Part shown: one piece after another, positions 37,162 to 47,176 of the stretch
How the letters are laid out: the number at the start of each line of letters is the position of its first letter
Position numbering within the stretch: position 1 is the stretch's first letter
From: Isochrysis galbana
Lineage: Eukaryota > Haptophyta > Isochrysidales > Isochrysidaceae
Length of the DNA stretch: 64,000 nt
Assembly: GCA_018136815.1 (NCBI GenBank)
Contig: CM030933.1
Span: 6,177,137-6,241,136 of the forward strand
Direction: 5' to 3'
Translations under genes and position numbers: made by a program
Notes under the pieces: generated by a model
Seen by the model: the letters and a program-made list of their open reading frames with translations, nothing else
The model's database searches: none
What the model was told of the DNA's origin: nothing

Positions 37162-38612
37162 ACCAAACAGGGCGAAAACTAACCACACCAGGACGGACGG
37201 CCATGCGTCGGCACCAGGGCAATTCAGCAACGCGCAGACATGCGACAAAGGGGTCGGAACAACGAGAGCAGACCTCGCTGGGGAGCTACAACCGATACAC
37301 GGAGAGAAGACAGAAGACAGTCATAGAACATTTGATGACATCGAGAGAAAGTAAGAGAAGAGGCAGTATACCAATCGCGACGAGACCTTGAGGCTTAAAA
37401 TAACCCACCGGTTAGAAGTAAAAGTCTGTCATCGTATGGAATACGACACTGGGCCTAAAGACACTTGTTCTTGTTAGACACCGTAAGACGGTCTTTAAGA
37501 CGTAAGACAAAGACAAAGACAGAGACACCTCGGCGGACAAAAAAAGCCACGGGCCACGGGCCACTGGGCGCTCACCCCAGCGGCTAGTGTGTAGTGTGCG
37601 CGGCGAGAACAGGAGAATATTAAAGATTTAAGGATTTTTTCTTACCCAGCCCGCCCCCTTTCCCTTTCTTCCGCCCTTGCGCGCTCCCCCCCCCCCCCCC
37701 ATGGTCCACGGTGTTTCCTGCCTTTTCTCTGCGTTCGCCTTTGTCCCAAAGTCTCTGAGTGTCGTCTTCATGGCCGCGCTTCTTTGTGCTCGTGGTCTGT
37801 GCGGCTGTGCGGGGCTCCGGGCTCGGAGCGCAGCTGTCCGTCCTCGCTGCGATATCCATGTCGGCACCGGCGATGTTCCCGCCGGTGCCCAGCCTCCCTT
37901 CAGCCCCAGTACCGCATGTATCCGCCCCTCCCCCTTGTCCTTTGTTGATTGGTGTTCCCGAAGCCCTCGGCCTCTTTGCTCTTTGTCTGAACATTACTGC
38001 TTACAATTATAATTTAATTATAATTCTCATCTCCCCTAGCCCACACGCAACCACAGCCATACTCCACCCACAGCCACAACAAGTTTTTTGTGGAATGTGA
38101 CGTAAGGCTACCTGAGTACCATACAAATACGAAAAGCTGCACGTATCACGTATACGCAGACGATACCACGCACATTACAATGTTATGTGACGCAATGATG
38201 TGAAATCCGTGTGCGGACGGCACGACACACACGCAAAGGTAGTTGCTCGCAGATGAAGAAGCAGCACGCGCAAACCACTAGGCATAATTGCATTAAACTA
38301 CTGGCTGGATGCATTTCTCGACATGGTGACAAGCCGCTTATTTATCGGCTCAGCGTGCCTTTCGCTTCATCCCTGGATCTTCACTCCAATATACACTGGT
38401 GCGTGTAGCCTCTCAGTGCATATTCGGGGACCCGCGGCAGCGAGCGTTTTCGCTGACACGGCTCAAGATAAATCACCAGCAAGCCCGTCAATCATGACGA
38501 CTTGTGCAACACGTCCAAAGTGCTGCCATATGTGATCCATCTGAATGAAGAAACCAATGCTCGGGAAGAATGCTAGGAAATCAAAACGGAGCCGGGCTGC
38601 AAAAATTTCATC
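37162..38612. other. Repeat-derived DNA 3' of the hAT remnant
   Basis: GGCGAGAACAGGAGAATATTAAA near 37605 (spaced variant of the retroelement 3' end) is followed by pyrimidine-rich DNA to 38040. Segment 37162-37215 is shared, inverted, with 41865-41935. No gene is supported. From 38100 to 38612 the DNA is the 3' flank of the AP-4 sigma gene. Confidence 0.4.
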
Positions 38613-39170
38613 CTATGAGGCGGCCGCCTTGTCTAGCAAGTGGATTGGTGCGAGCACATTGTTTTTGTTGGTCTCGATTATACAGCCGTTCATTACCATC
38701 TCGTCTAGTATGAAGTGGGCCTTCTCAAGGTTGAACATGATGTCCAATTCGCACACATTCCTGTGGAGGACAATGAGGCGAACGTGCGTGCGGCTGAGGC
38801 AGTGCGCAATCAGCGTCCCTTACAGTGGTATGCAAGTCGCCCATCCCCCGTGAGGACACCAGCAAATGCGTGCGCACTCGAAGTATCGATCGAGCGTCTC
38901 CACCAGTGCATGTATGAACTCTAGAATCGACAACTCGTTCTCGTCCTCGCCCTCGACGCCGACGATGAAGAAAAGTGAGGCATACCTTCGATATACCACT
39001 TTGTAACCCCGATATTCGAAAAATGAACACTGCGTCTCCGTCCGAGCGAGGCATTTGCGGATGACCTCTGCCTCGAGTGCGCACCGCTCGTCCATAGGCT
39101 GCCTCTCGTAGTACTGCGCCAGCCGTGTCTGGCCCTGTTTGTTGACCATGAGCACGAAGCGAAGAGTCAT
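38613..39170 (-). CDS. AP4S1: AP-4 complex sigma subunit (small clathrin-adaptor chain)
   Basis: Exons 39170-38878 and 38760-38613 are joined by a 117-bp intron (TTCGA|GTGCGC ... CTCCACAG|GAATG), giving 146 residues, against 144 in human AP4S1. The longin-fold sequence [60 protein letters not shown], then [20 protein letters not shown] and [19 protein letters not shown] is characteristic of sigma chains. [10 protein letters not shown] favours AP-4 over AP-1/2/3. AP-4 sorts cargo at the trans-Golgi network. The donor is GTGCGC, weaker than consensus. The gene is complete. Confidence 0.9.
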
Positions 39171-39481
39171 GGTGCAACCGATGCGCTGAAGGCCTTGGTA
39201 CCGCCCTCGGGCCGCGCCGGGTGGGATGGAGACTAGTGGAAGACGAGCCGAGTGGAAATGGAGCTAGTCGCGGGCGCCGCCGCGGCCACCAGCTTCACGG
39301 CTTTCGCTCCCCCGGTGAAAAGTAGGAGGAGTAAGGGATATTCCGTACCTAGCCAATTCCTAGCACATTAGTTCTCCCCCTTGATATTTTGGCCCCTTAA
39401 GGTGGTAGGCGCAGGTTTGCGAGCCCCCCCCCCCCCTCCCCCCCCCCGCGCGCGAAGTCTTCGGGGGGTGGGAGGAGGCAG

Positions 39482-40189
39482 ACGCAGCGATGCGCAGGGC
39501 TGCAGCGAGCAACACAGCGTGCCCTGCGCTCGCTAAAGCAGCGCACAGTAGAGTACAAGCGCTATCGCTCCAAGCAACGCAAAAGGCAGACGGAGAAGCG
39601 TGCTGGGCAGAAGAGCCACTCCAACTTCAAGTACAAAGGCGACACCGGTGGGACAGCGGCCGCAAGGAACCACGAGAAGGGTGCGAGCGGCTCATGCACG
39701 TGCGCCGGTCAGTGCCTGCGCGGATGTCCATGCAAATCGGTGGGGCAGAGGTGCACAGCGGCTTGTCACCCGACGAGGGACGCGTGCAAGAACTGTTCGC
39801 CTTGCAGTGAGGCTGAGGCTATGTCCGAGGCTGGGGCGAGGGCGGCTTCTGGCGCGGGGACTTCGACTGAGGGCACGGCCGAGGCCACGGAGGGCGGTGA
39901 CGTGAGCACTGCTCCTTCCATTCCGGAGCTCACCCCTCCGGCCGCCGACGCGGACCTCACCGGGCGGGCCATCATGTACTACTTTGAAGAGGCGGGGTGG
40001 TGCATGGGTGTGGTGGAGGAGCAATTGCACGACTCTGATGAAGTGGACGACGAAACGGGGCATCAGGCCAACTATCTCGTGTATTATGAAGTAGACGATA
40101 GTCTAGTGTGGCATCACCTTCAAATGTCCGAGTATAATAGCTGTGTGCAGCGGAGGGTGCCGCGAGGCTGGCATGTGTTAACGAATTGA
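39482..40189 (+). CDS. Cys-rich (CXC-like) plus Tudor/chromo-like protein, 5' end missing
   Basis: One frame is open from before 39482 to the stop at 40187-40189. It has a basic segment (VEYKRYRSKQRKRQTEKRAG), a Cys-rich module (SCTCAGQCLRGCPCKSVGQR, CTAACHPTRDACKNCSPC) resembling tesmin/CXC-type fingers, an Ala/Thr-rich acidic linker, and a C-terminal domain (GRAIMYYFEEAGWCMGVVEE, NYLVYYEVDDSLVWHHLQ) with the small-barrel pattern of Tudor/chromo/SH3-like modules. The only in-frame ATG before the second domain is 39822. The real start must lie in an upstream exon after a C-run (39427-39447), or this is a transposon-derived remnant. The family is not recognised. Confidence 0.5.
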   Translation, partial: TQRCAGLQRATQRALRSLKQRTVEYKRYRSKQRKRQTEKRAGQKSHSNFKYKGDTGGTAAARNHEKGASGSCTCAGQCLRGCPCKSVGQRCTAACHPTRDACKNCSPCSEAEAMSEAGARAASGAGTSTEGTAEATEGGDVSTAPSIPELTPPAADADLTGRAIMYYFEEAGWCMGVVEEQLHDSDEVDDETGHQANYLVYYEVDDSLVWHHLQMSEYNSCVQRRVPRGWHVLTN

Positions 40190-40690
40190 GGATGTGTGTT
40201 GCATTGCCTGAACACATGTTAGAGATTCATTGTGGTGCATATCTAGGGCTTATGCAGTCCTGTCAGATGCACATGTGCACCCCAGCGGCTCTTCTTTTCT
40301 TTTTTCGCGAAGCCAACCTCCCAACTCCCAAATGGCCCCAAACAACGCATCCCGCGGCGAAGGAGTGCCCGTTTTTGAAACATTCGCACTACCGAACGGT
40401 TACCATTGAGCTGAAATGGCTCGGCAGTCCTTGGGGACACATGACATAGAGTAGAACTCATACTTTTTCAGAATTTTATTGCACCATCTGAGGGCGTTCA
40501 TGCACGCATTGCACAAATGAACAATGTACAGAAAAGAAGGAAGTGATCACAAGGCTGGAAAGCCAACAAGAAAGTTCAGTTAAATTCGGCAAAAATGCTG
40601 GCGCTCATGCCCCGATGTTGGGTCACAAGGTGAGCCGCTTCATAGGTCCCAACTTCCTCGTGAGCGAGAGTGACGTCGCTTACCGTGAGG
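40190..40690. other. Intergenic DNA
   Basis: 3' flanks of two convergent reading frames. AATAAAATT-like sequence (TTTTATTG at 40474) could serve as a poly(A) signal for the minus-strand frame. Nothing else is seen. Confidence 0.4.
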
Positions 40691-41380
40691 CTAATCCTTA
40701 GCTCCGTTTTGGAGGTTACGTGGAGTGAAGAATCGCTCGACCGCCACGGCCCTAGGCAGGAAGATTCCCCGAGGCTGACAGCGCGGAATCATTGCCATCA
40801 TACATGACTCGAGGGCCGCAGCCAGCTTTCCCTCCCATCGCGCCACAATTCGAGACTCTCTCTGCCACTTTCGGACATCCTCCCACGTGCTGCGGCAAGG
40901 CTCCCGTAGCAGCCGTCCGAGAGCGGCTTCTTCTGTCACGAGTGCGGGCCCAGCCGCGCCCTTGCGGCCCCCCGCAAATGTAGGGTCGACCTGCCCCGCC
41001 TCTGCGCTCGGGAGGCCGCGAATATTCCCGCCAGGCCCGCCTTGGGCTCGCCCAGCGCTGGCGCGTTGGCGTATCGGAGAGGGAGGGGAGAGGGCCCTCC
41101 CATGGCGGAAGGCGTCAGGCGCCGCCGCCGCACCATTCATGAAAGGCGCGCACACCATCGAGCTCTGCCCACAGCCGCGGCCACACCGATATCTGCCATT
41201 GCATTCTGGAGGTATTGCCCCAGACCTGCGGCGGACTGCCAGCGCGGCTGCCGCCATGGGGACCTCCGTAGAAGCCCCGCCGATAGTTGCGCCTACCACC
41301 TTAAAGCTTTGGGGCTGCTGCGAGGCAGGGCTGGGGAGGGTGTGGTGCACGCGAGCGTGTGGAGGAGCGCGCCAAGCCAC
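40691..41380 (-). CDS. Hypothetical protein
   Basis: The frame runs from 41380 to a stop at 40691. The C-terminal ~80 residues (GRLLREPCRSTWEDVRKWQR, ARWEGKLAAALESCMMAMIP) have a balanced helical composition, while the first half is Ala/Gly/Pro-rich. A splice pair CAG|GTGAGC (41414) and CCTTAG| (41388) would join an upstream exon in phase 0 (GLPSLPEVWRPSDVAPCRG). An opposing plus-strand frame (40887-41387) is also open but is more biased. I favour the minus strand. No family is recognised. Confidence 0.35.
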   Translation of the reverse strand: MAWRAPPHARVHHTLPSPASQQPQSFKVVGATIGGASTEVPMAAAALAVRRRSGAIPPECNGRYRCGRGCGQSSMVCAPFMNGAAAAPDAFRHGRALSPPSPIRQRASAGRAQGGPGGNIRGLPSAEAGQVDPTFAGGRKGAAGPALVTEEAALGRLLREPCRSTWEDVRKWQRESRIVARWEGKLAAALESCMMAMIPRCQPRGIFLPRAVAVERFFTPRNLQNGAKD

Positions 41381-42907
41381 CAGCTAAGGGTGTTGTAGGA
41401 AGGAGCTCACCTGACCCCGGCATGGAGCAACGTCCGATGGCCGCCACACCTCCGGGAGGCTCGGAAGGCCTCTGGCGGCGACGGCCGCCACCGTGAATCT
41501 CGTTTCTCACTCAAACGAAAAAAATAAAACGCCCGTGAGTAGCTGCCGCCCCCCCTAGTCCGCCACCGTGTCCGCGCTCCGCGAGGGAAAGGAAGCGATC
41601 TCGCTCCGAGATTTGCCTCGCGCCCTCCCACGCTGCCCCGCCGTGCCCTCGGTCCCTCGCCCCCCCCCCGCGGCAGGTTCTTTCCCTCGGCGTGCCGTCC
41701 GTCGCCTCCGGCCCTCTTACTTACCTTCTCTTGATGTCATCAAATGTTCCGTGACCGTCTGTGGTCTTCTCTCATCTATCGGTCATATCTCCCCAACGAG
41801 ATCTGCCCTCGTTGTGTCGGCCTCCCTCTGTCGCATGTCTGCGCGTTGCTGAGTTGCCCTAATGCCGACGCCTGGCCGTCCGTCCTGGTGTGGTTAGTTT
41901 TCGCCCCGTTTGGGTTAGTTTCGTGTGGCTCGGTGTCCTCGAGCTTTTTGTAGCAACTTCGGCGGCGCCCACCGTGTTCCCAAGCGAGTCCCCCCGAGTT
42001 CCCGAGTCTATACCCCGAGTCAACGAGTCAATACAAGTCAAGCACGCGCCTGAGCCACCCCCAGTCGCCTGCCACCACCTCCCACAAGCCTCCTTCCACA
42101 CTTCCGCGCCCTCCGTGCTTCATGCGTGGTGCGTCGATCACCATGCCCGTATACACCCCGAGGAAAGCTCCATGAGCTCCCCGCAAGAACCGCATTCCGC
42201 GCTAGCTGCCGGCGCGCCCTCGCAGGCAATCTCCAAGAGTGAGATCAGCCTTGCTCTGACAAAGACAAAGGAATGAAGGGTTAGTGTAAGGGAGTGAGTA
42301 AACTGGGGTATAGGCGATGTCGTTAGTGAGTACCGTGAGTACGTGGACCCGTATAGCTAGCATGAGTAGCCCGAATCTTCAGATGTTTTATTATTATTGG
42401 TCAGCCGGCGCGGCAGGGAGGGCGAAGAGAGAGGAGGGGAGCGTGGTGCGCTCCATGTCCATGTCCCTATCGTTTTAGCGATAGTTGACGATGTCGGTGA
42501 TAGGTAGTGACTACCGGTATAGTAGTAGGTGTTTAGCCCTGAATCTTCAGATTTTTAACAAGTAGAAGGGTCCAAACTAACCTTCGAGTTGGAGCAGAAG
42601 ACAAGTAATAGTAATAGATTGTGCTCGTCTATTTCTACAATTTGGATGAAATGGAGTCAATTCCCATTCCCTCAGACACAAACGATGAAGGATGACACAT
42701 GAGAGCTACAGTGACAGCGCAATGAATCCGGTGGCCCAAGCAGGGAAGACTGCGCAATGGCACCAAGAACCACGAAGTCCAACACACAATGCCGTGCAAG
42801 AGGAGAGAAGAAGTACTACGTGTTGCCCCATCTCTGGCATTGCCTCGCCGCTCCGCGGCTGTGCACCAAGAGGAGAACTGCACGTCTTTAGCACTAGCAT
42901 AGTGCCT
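41381..42907. other. Repeat-derived DNA
   Basis: 41744-41935 encodes on the plus strand EICPRCVGLPLSHVCALLSC, a Cys/His knuckle like the C-terminal finger of non-LTR elements, and then shares 41865-41935 with 37162-37215 in reverse. Two related blocks ending GAATCTTCAGAT lie at 42340-42390 and 42500-42555. No intact gene is present. Confidence 0.45.
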
Positions 42908-44334
42908 CTATAGCCCCTGCTTGAAGAAAGCGGCCTGCTGCGAGAAGTACGTCTCTGTGCCTTCCTTCGTGTCCTGGCTCGCACTTGGATTAACAAGCTC
43001 AATCCCCTGCACTGGTGTGAAGGCAAGGGATGAAGCGAGGCCGTTGGTGCTCCCCGAGGACCCCGCAAGCCGCGCCTTCTTGTTCTTTTCCGAGAGGAGC
43101 TTCTGCTGCTGCGCGGTCACCTTTAGTTTTCCCGCCTGCTGCTGCTTCCCAAGCATTCCCACGCCGAGCAAGCCGTCGCTTGTCGTGTCCTCCTCCTGGC
43201 CAAAACGCACACGGTTGGACAACTGCCGCATGTGCGACATGCCAGATCTCTCCTTCATCTTTCGCAGCCGCCGGCCACCGCGCCGCTTGCCACTCGACTC
43301 GGGTGGTACCGGCAACGGACGGACGTCCTTGGGTGGGGGTGGCTCCTGCAGCTTGGCACTCTTCCCTTCAATCTCATCGCGGAATCGCTGTCCGATCACG
43401 CCGCTTCCCTTGTCCTGGTATGCGTCTGCACGCGCAGCGAGCGTCACTTTGCCCGCCACCATCCGCATAATTTAGGACGCAGGGCGGGCGGAGTATTCTG
43501 GATCAGTTCTGCAGCATAGATGCACCCGGAGTGCGTGACCTGCGTGGCGGTCGACAGCCCCCCCAGAGTCTTCTTCTTGGCACCCAAGATCTGCACCACG
43601 GTGGAGGGGAGTTCAGCGAGCTTGCTCAGGCCGCCGGCGGCTCCCACAAGCTTCGCGGCGATGGACGAGCCGACAATCGCGGAGACATTAGGAGCGACGA
43701 TACTCATTTTGGACTCGACGAATACGAGGATTCGCTGCTTGTTATCGAGAGCGCGAGGACCTCCTCACACCTTGCCGTGACGCTGGCAAGAATCTGAGGC
43801 GGCAGCTCGGTGCCGATCGTAGTCGAGGCCGTCACAGTGACCACCATGATGGTTGCGATGGGAGGATACCAGTCAGATCAACCTGAGTGAGGTCGGCCTC
43901 GTTGCCAATTTTGAGCACGACGCGCGCATAGTCGAGGGGGTTGAGGATGAGCGATTCAAGCTCCGGGAAGCGCTTGGCATAGTCGTCGCGGATGCGCTTT
44001 GCGAGCGCCTCAACCTCGTTGTCGATGTCGATCACCATCTCGTTGCATGAAACAATGAGCGAGTACATATCATCGTCGACCTCGCCGCGCTCGCTCGTCG
44101 AGGGCGGCGGCTCGGGGCCCATGTACCGCTCGATTTGCGCCATGAGCGCTCCCATGCGCTCAGAGCGCAGCAGGCCAGCCGCCTCACGCGAGGTGCCGGC
44201 GTGGTCGGCGGTCATGTCGATGTCGTCATCGTCACTCTCGTGGAAACCATCCTCTCCCTCTCCCCTTCCTCTCCCGCTCCATCCTCGTCGTTCAGGTCGT
44301 CGAGGTCGGCGAGGAACTGGTCGAGGGACGCCAT
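42908..44334 (-). CDS. PRP31: PRP31 splicing factor with four single-base frame breaks
   Basis: PRP31 (PRPF31) holds U4/U6 snRNP to U5 in the tri-snRNP. The full protein can be read, without introns, from ATG 44334 (MASLDQFLADLDDL) through the NOSIC segment (KRFPELESLILNPLDYARVV), the Nop domain (SIVAPNVSAIVGSSIAAKLV, GAAGGLSKLAELP, TQVTHSGCIYAAELIQNTPP) and the PRP31 C-terminal part (RRGGRRLRKMKERSGMSHM, FTPVQGIELVNP) to TAG 42908. Four frame changes interrupt it, near 44240, 43857, 43748 and 43471. Each is equivalent to one missing base, and no premature stop occurs elsewhere. Alignment to human PRPF31 needs no residue gap at these points. Repeated base loss in the assembly is the likeliest cause; a recent pseudogene is the alternative. 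Confidence 0.85.
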
Positions 44335-44654
44335 AGGCGCAGCGCGAGATTCGGCGCCGGCGCCACCACGGGCTCCGTCTCGTCGCACTCCTTTTTTACT
44401 CCTTTATTTAAGGGTTTTTACAAAGTTGACAAAGGGTTGAAAGAGGGATTGAGGAGGGAGTTCTAAAAAATACTTCTTAAGGAGGAGTTCTAAGAAGTCG
44501 CGTTCCTGAAACCTTCCTCAAACCGATCTTGTAAGGAAGCGCAGTGCGCGCCTCTTCCAACCGTCTCCGGGGGGAAAGACGGTGTTCTACGAGGGGCGAT
44601 GGCGACGGCGGCGAAGGTGAGGGCTGCCCTTCAGTGGCCTTGCCACCATGTCAA

Positions 44655-44779
44655 GGTTGTTTGCCTTCATTTTGGTACCCCTCGTTTCCCAATACGCGAT
44701 GCGCCGGCACACAAAAAAAATCGTCTAGTATTTAAGCAAAGACACCCACCTCACAGTGCTCAACCATGTTACAAATGGA
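44655..44779 (+). promoter_or_regulatory. Promoter-like block of an AT-rich ORF (copy at 30.26 kb)
   Basis: TTGCCTTCATTTTGGTACCC at 44661, CAATACGCGATGCGCCGG, an A run, TCTAGTATTTAAGC (TATA-like TATTTAAG at 44729-44736) and CACAGTGCTCAACC precede the ORF start by about 45 bp. The whole block is duplicated at 30255-30372. Confidence 0.5.
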
Positions 44780-45351
44780 ATGGCGGCTGGTGATGTAGTA
44801 CGCAAGCGATTGCAATGGATCATAAAAAAGATGGACGAGAACTTTAAAAAATTCATCACACCTCTCTTTCCGCCATATGGCACTTCTAAATCTGCCATGC
44901 AGGTTATGGCGGAAGCATTGGACAGCATCAGTCCGCCGCCGCCGGTTGGGTCAACCCGGGGGGAGCAACAACTCCCTGAGGAGGCTGCTTGAGTCGAACC
45001 CAAATTTGTGGACGTACACTTTCGATCTTTCGAATGTAAGTCCTTATTCAATTCAATTCGATTTCAAGCACATACGAACATTAAAGACACCTTACATGCC
45101 ATTGCGAGGCTGATAAATCATTCACACTGGTTTATATGATACACACTCTCTTGAGCAAGAAATTCACTGCGAAAGCAATCATCAAAATGAGTCGTGATGA
45201 TCTGCTTCGTACAATCAAAGCTTATGTCGATTCGGATTCGGAATTGACTCCCCACCTCCAAGAATTGCTAAAAGGTGTCGATTCGGGTTCAGCTCCCCAA
45301 GTAAAGATGGAAACAAAAGGCCGCTTATCGATTCGGGTTCAGCTCCCGTAA
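44780..45351 (+). CDS. AT-rich small ORFs (44780-44992 and 45136-45351)
   Basis: ATG 44780 encodes 70 residues (MAAGDVVRKRLQWIIKKMDE, NFKKFITPLFPPYG, then a Pro-rich end). After a gap in another frame (WTYTFDLSNVSPYSIQFDF), ATG 45136 encodes 71 residues (MIHTLLSKKFTAKAIIKMSR, LLRTIKAYVDSDSELTPHLQ). The base composition is much more AT-rich than the PRP31 gene next door. The helical, Lys-rich, Pro-containing character recalls the 15.3-16.5 kb island. The pieces may be one protein broken by indels or an intron. GTCGATTCGGGTTCAGCTCCC is tandemly duplicated near 45277 and 45328. No family is recognised. Confidence 0.4.
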
Positions 45352-46117
45352 AGATTGAACCCACAACGGTTAGAAAGTTTTGTCCTTAAACTAAGGACTG
45401 TGTCCTTGAAAATCCATGAAATCTAAGGACTCTGGCCTTCAATGCCTTTGATGTGGCTTAGAGTGAGCTTTTGAAACATCCCACCCCCTGAAGCAAATCA
45501 TCTTTACCTCCCATTCAACCTAAGCTCTCCCCATGACCAACTCTGCAGAGCTTGTCTTCGTTCACTTTTGCTGCCACATTCAGCATGCGGTGCTGCACTC
45601 GGACGATCCGCTCACGCGGGAGGAGTTTTTTTTTAGTCCTTTTGAGCCGTATGTTGACAAATTGGACCGTTGCATGGCAAAATCAAGCTTCGTCGTCACT
45701 TAAGGTCTCAAAGAGCAAAGAGGGCAATCAAAGCAACATTTCATCTCCTGGGAACCATGGGTGGAAGAGCTTTCCAATGGGGTATCAGCCACCTCTTTCA
45801 TTTCAAGGACAAACTGTGATTTGACCCGACGCCCCGAGAAGTATGTCACAAAACTTGGTATTGTTGAGGGAATGGTGCCTTAGTGCCCTGGGAACATTGA
45901 AAGTTTGAAAGAGGATATACATGAGGTAACCAACAAGCCAAGGTTTAGGCAAAAAAACAAGCACTTTGTGCTCGCGCTCTCACCTAGCGCCTAGCGAAGT
46001 TTGTCCTTACTTTAAGGACTCGTCCTTAAAAGCGAGGTACCTTTATCCGACAAGGCCCAGTAACATCAAATACAAAAAAGCTCGGTCCTAGAACACCGGG
46101 CCGAGCTCACCTGCCGA
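45352..46117. other. Intergenic DNA
   Basis: GTCCTTAAACTAAGGACT-like inverted motifs occur at 45381, 45424 and 46008, and the 50-bp hairpin block is at 46062-46111. One frame (45552-45824) is open but unsupported. Confidence 0.4.
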
Positions 46118-46337
46118 GCACCTATGCTCCAGGCTGGTCGCCACCATCCTCTCCCTGACTGGCACCGATCTATCTTCTACCGAAGCCTACCGCCACGAGG
46201 GAGTGGGCTTAGTGGAACGAGCCCAACAAACTTTAGTGACCTACACTCGCGTCTCGGACGAGGGAGCAGACGTCGTCCGAGACGACCTCCCACGGACAGA
46301 ATCTCCGCTTCACGCCTCCCTTGGGTCACGTAGCCGC
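46118..46337 (+). pseudogene. Ty3/gypsy integrase fragment, cut by gap
   Basis: The translation LVATILSLTGTDLSSTEAYR, then HEGVGLVERAQQTLVTYTR, is similar to the integrase core at 60.3 kb (HESVGLVERAQQTLINMAR), including the catalytic Glu. Only the segment around the third acidic residue is present before the N run at 46338. Confidence 0.75.
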
Positions 46338-46437
46338 NNNNNNNNNNNNNNNNNNNNNNNNNNNNNNNNNNNNNNNNNNNNNNNNNNNNNNNNNNNNNNN
46401 NNNNNNNNNNNNNNNNNNNNNNNNNNNNNNNNNNNNN
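46338..46437. other. 100-N scaffold gap
   Basis: Exactly 100 N. It is followed by G-rich sequence and a G14 run at 46518. Confidence 0.95.
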
Positions 46438-47176
46438 AGGTGGTGGTGAGGGTGGAGGAAGAGACAGAGGGGGTCGCCAGCCCGGGAGGCGTAGGAGGAG
46501 GGGGGAACGGATAACCGGGGGGGGGGGGGGGGGCGCGGGGGCACCGGACCATATCTAAGCCCTTCACCCCTATCCCCCTAGTAGCTAGTAGTGTACGGGG
46601 GAAGCCGCCTGATGGCGGGGGGAGAAGGGCCGGGGGAGTGGTGGTGTAGAAAGTATGCTACGCACTTCGTGTAGTAGGTAGTGGTTCCATTCGCCGCGAG
46701 TGCGGTAAGCATATAAAAAGGTTTTAAAAATATTAAACGAACTCTGTGGATCACACCGGGCGCAGTCTTCTTGAAATGGTAGAAGAAACCCATTCGACGC
46801 TCCACTTTCGACGGAACGCGATCTTAAGTGCCGCGGTACAACCGTAGGAAGCCATCATTGGGGATTGCACTTCCCTACTCAGCATCTAGCTGCTTCTCAA
46901 GCTACGAACGAGGCTCTGCGTGACGTGTTGCATTACTTCACATCACTCGTTGAGTGTTCACCCGCTTGTGACAGCTGCAAACCCTCCCCCCTCCCCCTCT
47001 TGATGTCGGAAAAATTATGGCGCACAATCTAAGTTGGCCCTATCGCGGTACAAGAAGGCCTACGTCTTTTGCCCGAATGAGGAATAGGCGTCGTAGTGAT
47101 TTTAAAGGATGCGTTATTGCATGGATGTCGTCAATAGTTGCAAACGTTGCGGACGGGTAGGAATGCCGTGTAGCGA
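46438..47176. other. Intergenic DNA 3' of the large coiled-coil gene
   Basis: A G run (46518-46531) and AT-richer DNA follow. No gene or repeat family member is recognised. Confidence 0.4.

Noticed and set aside
40887-41387. Plus-strand frame opposite the hypothetical gene at 40.7-41.4 kb
   Set aside because: It is more Ala/Pro/Arg-biased than the minus-strand frame, which also has a usable splice pair; kept out, though neither is certain.
42908-44334. Programmed frameshifting as explanation for PRP31
   Set aside because: The four sites share no common slippery sequence and no such mechanism is known for this gene; base loss in the assembly explains them more simply.
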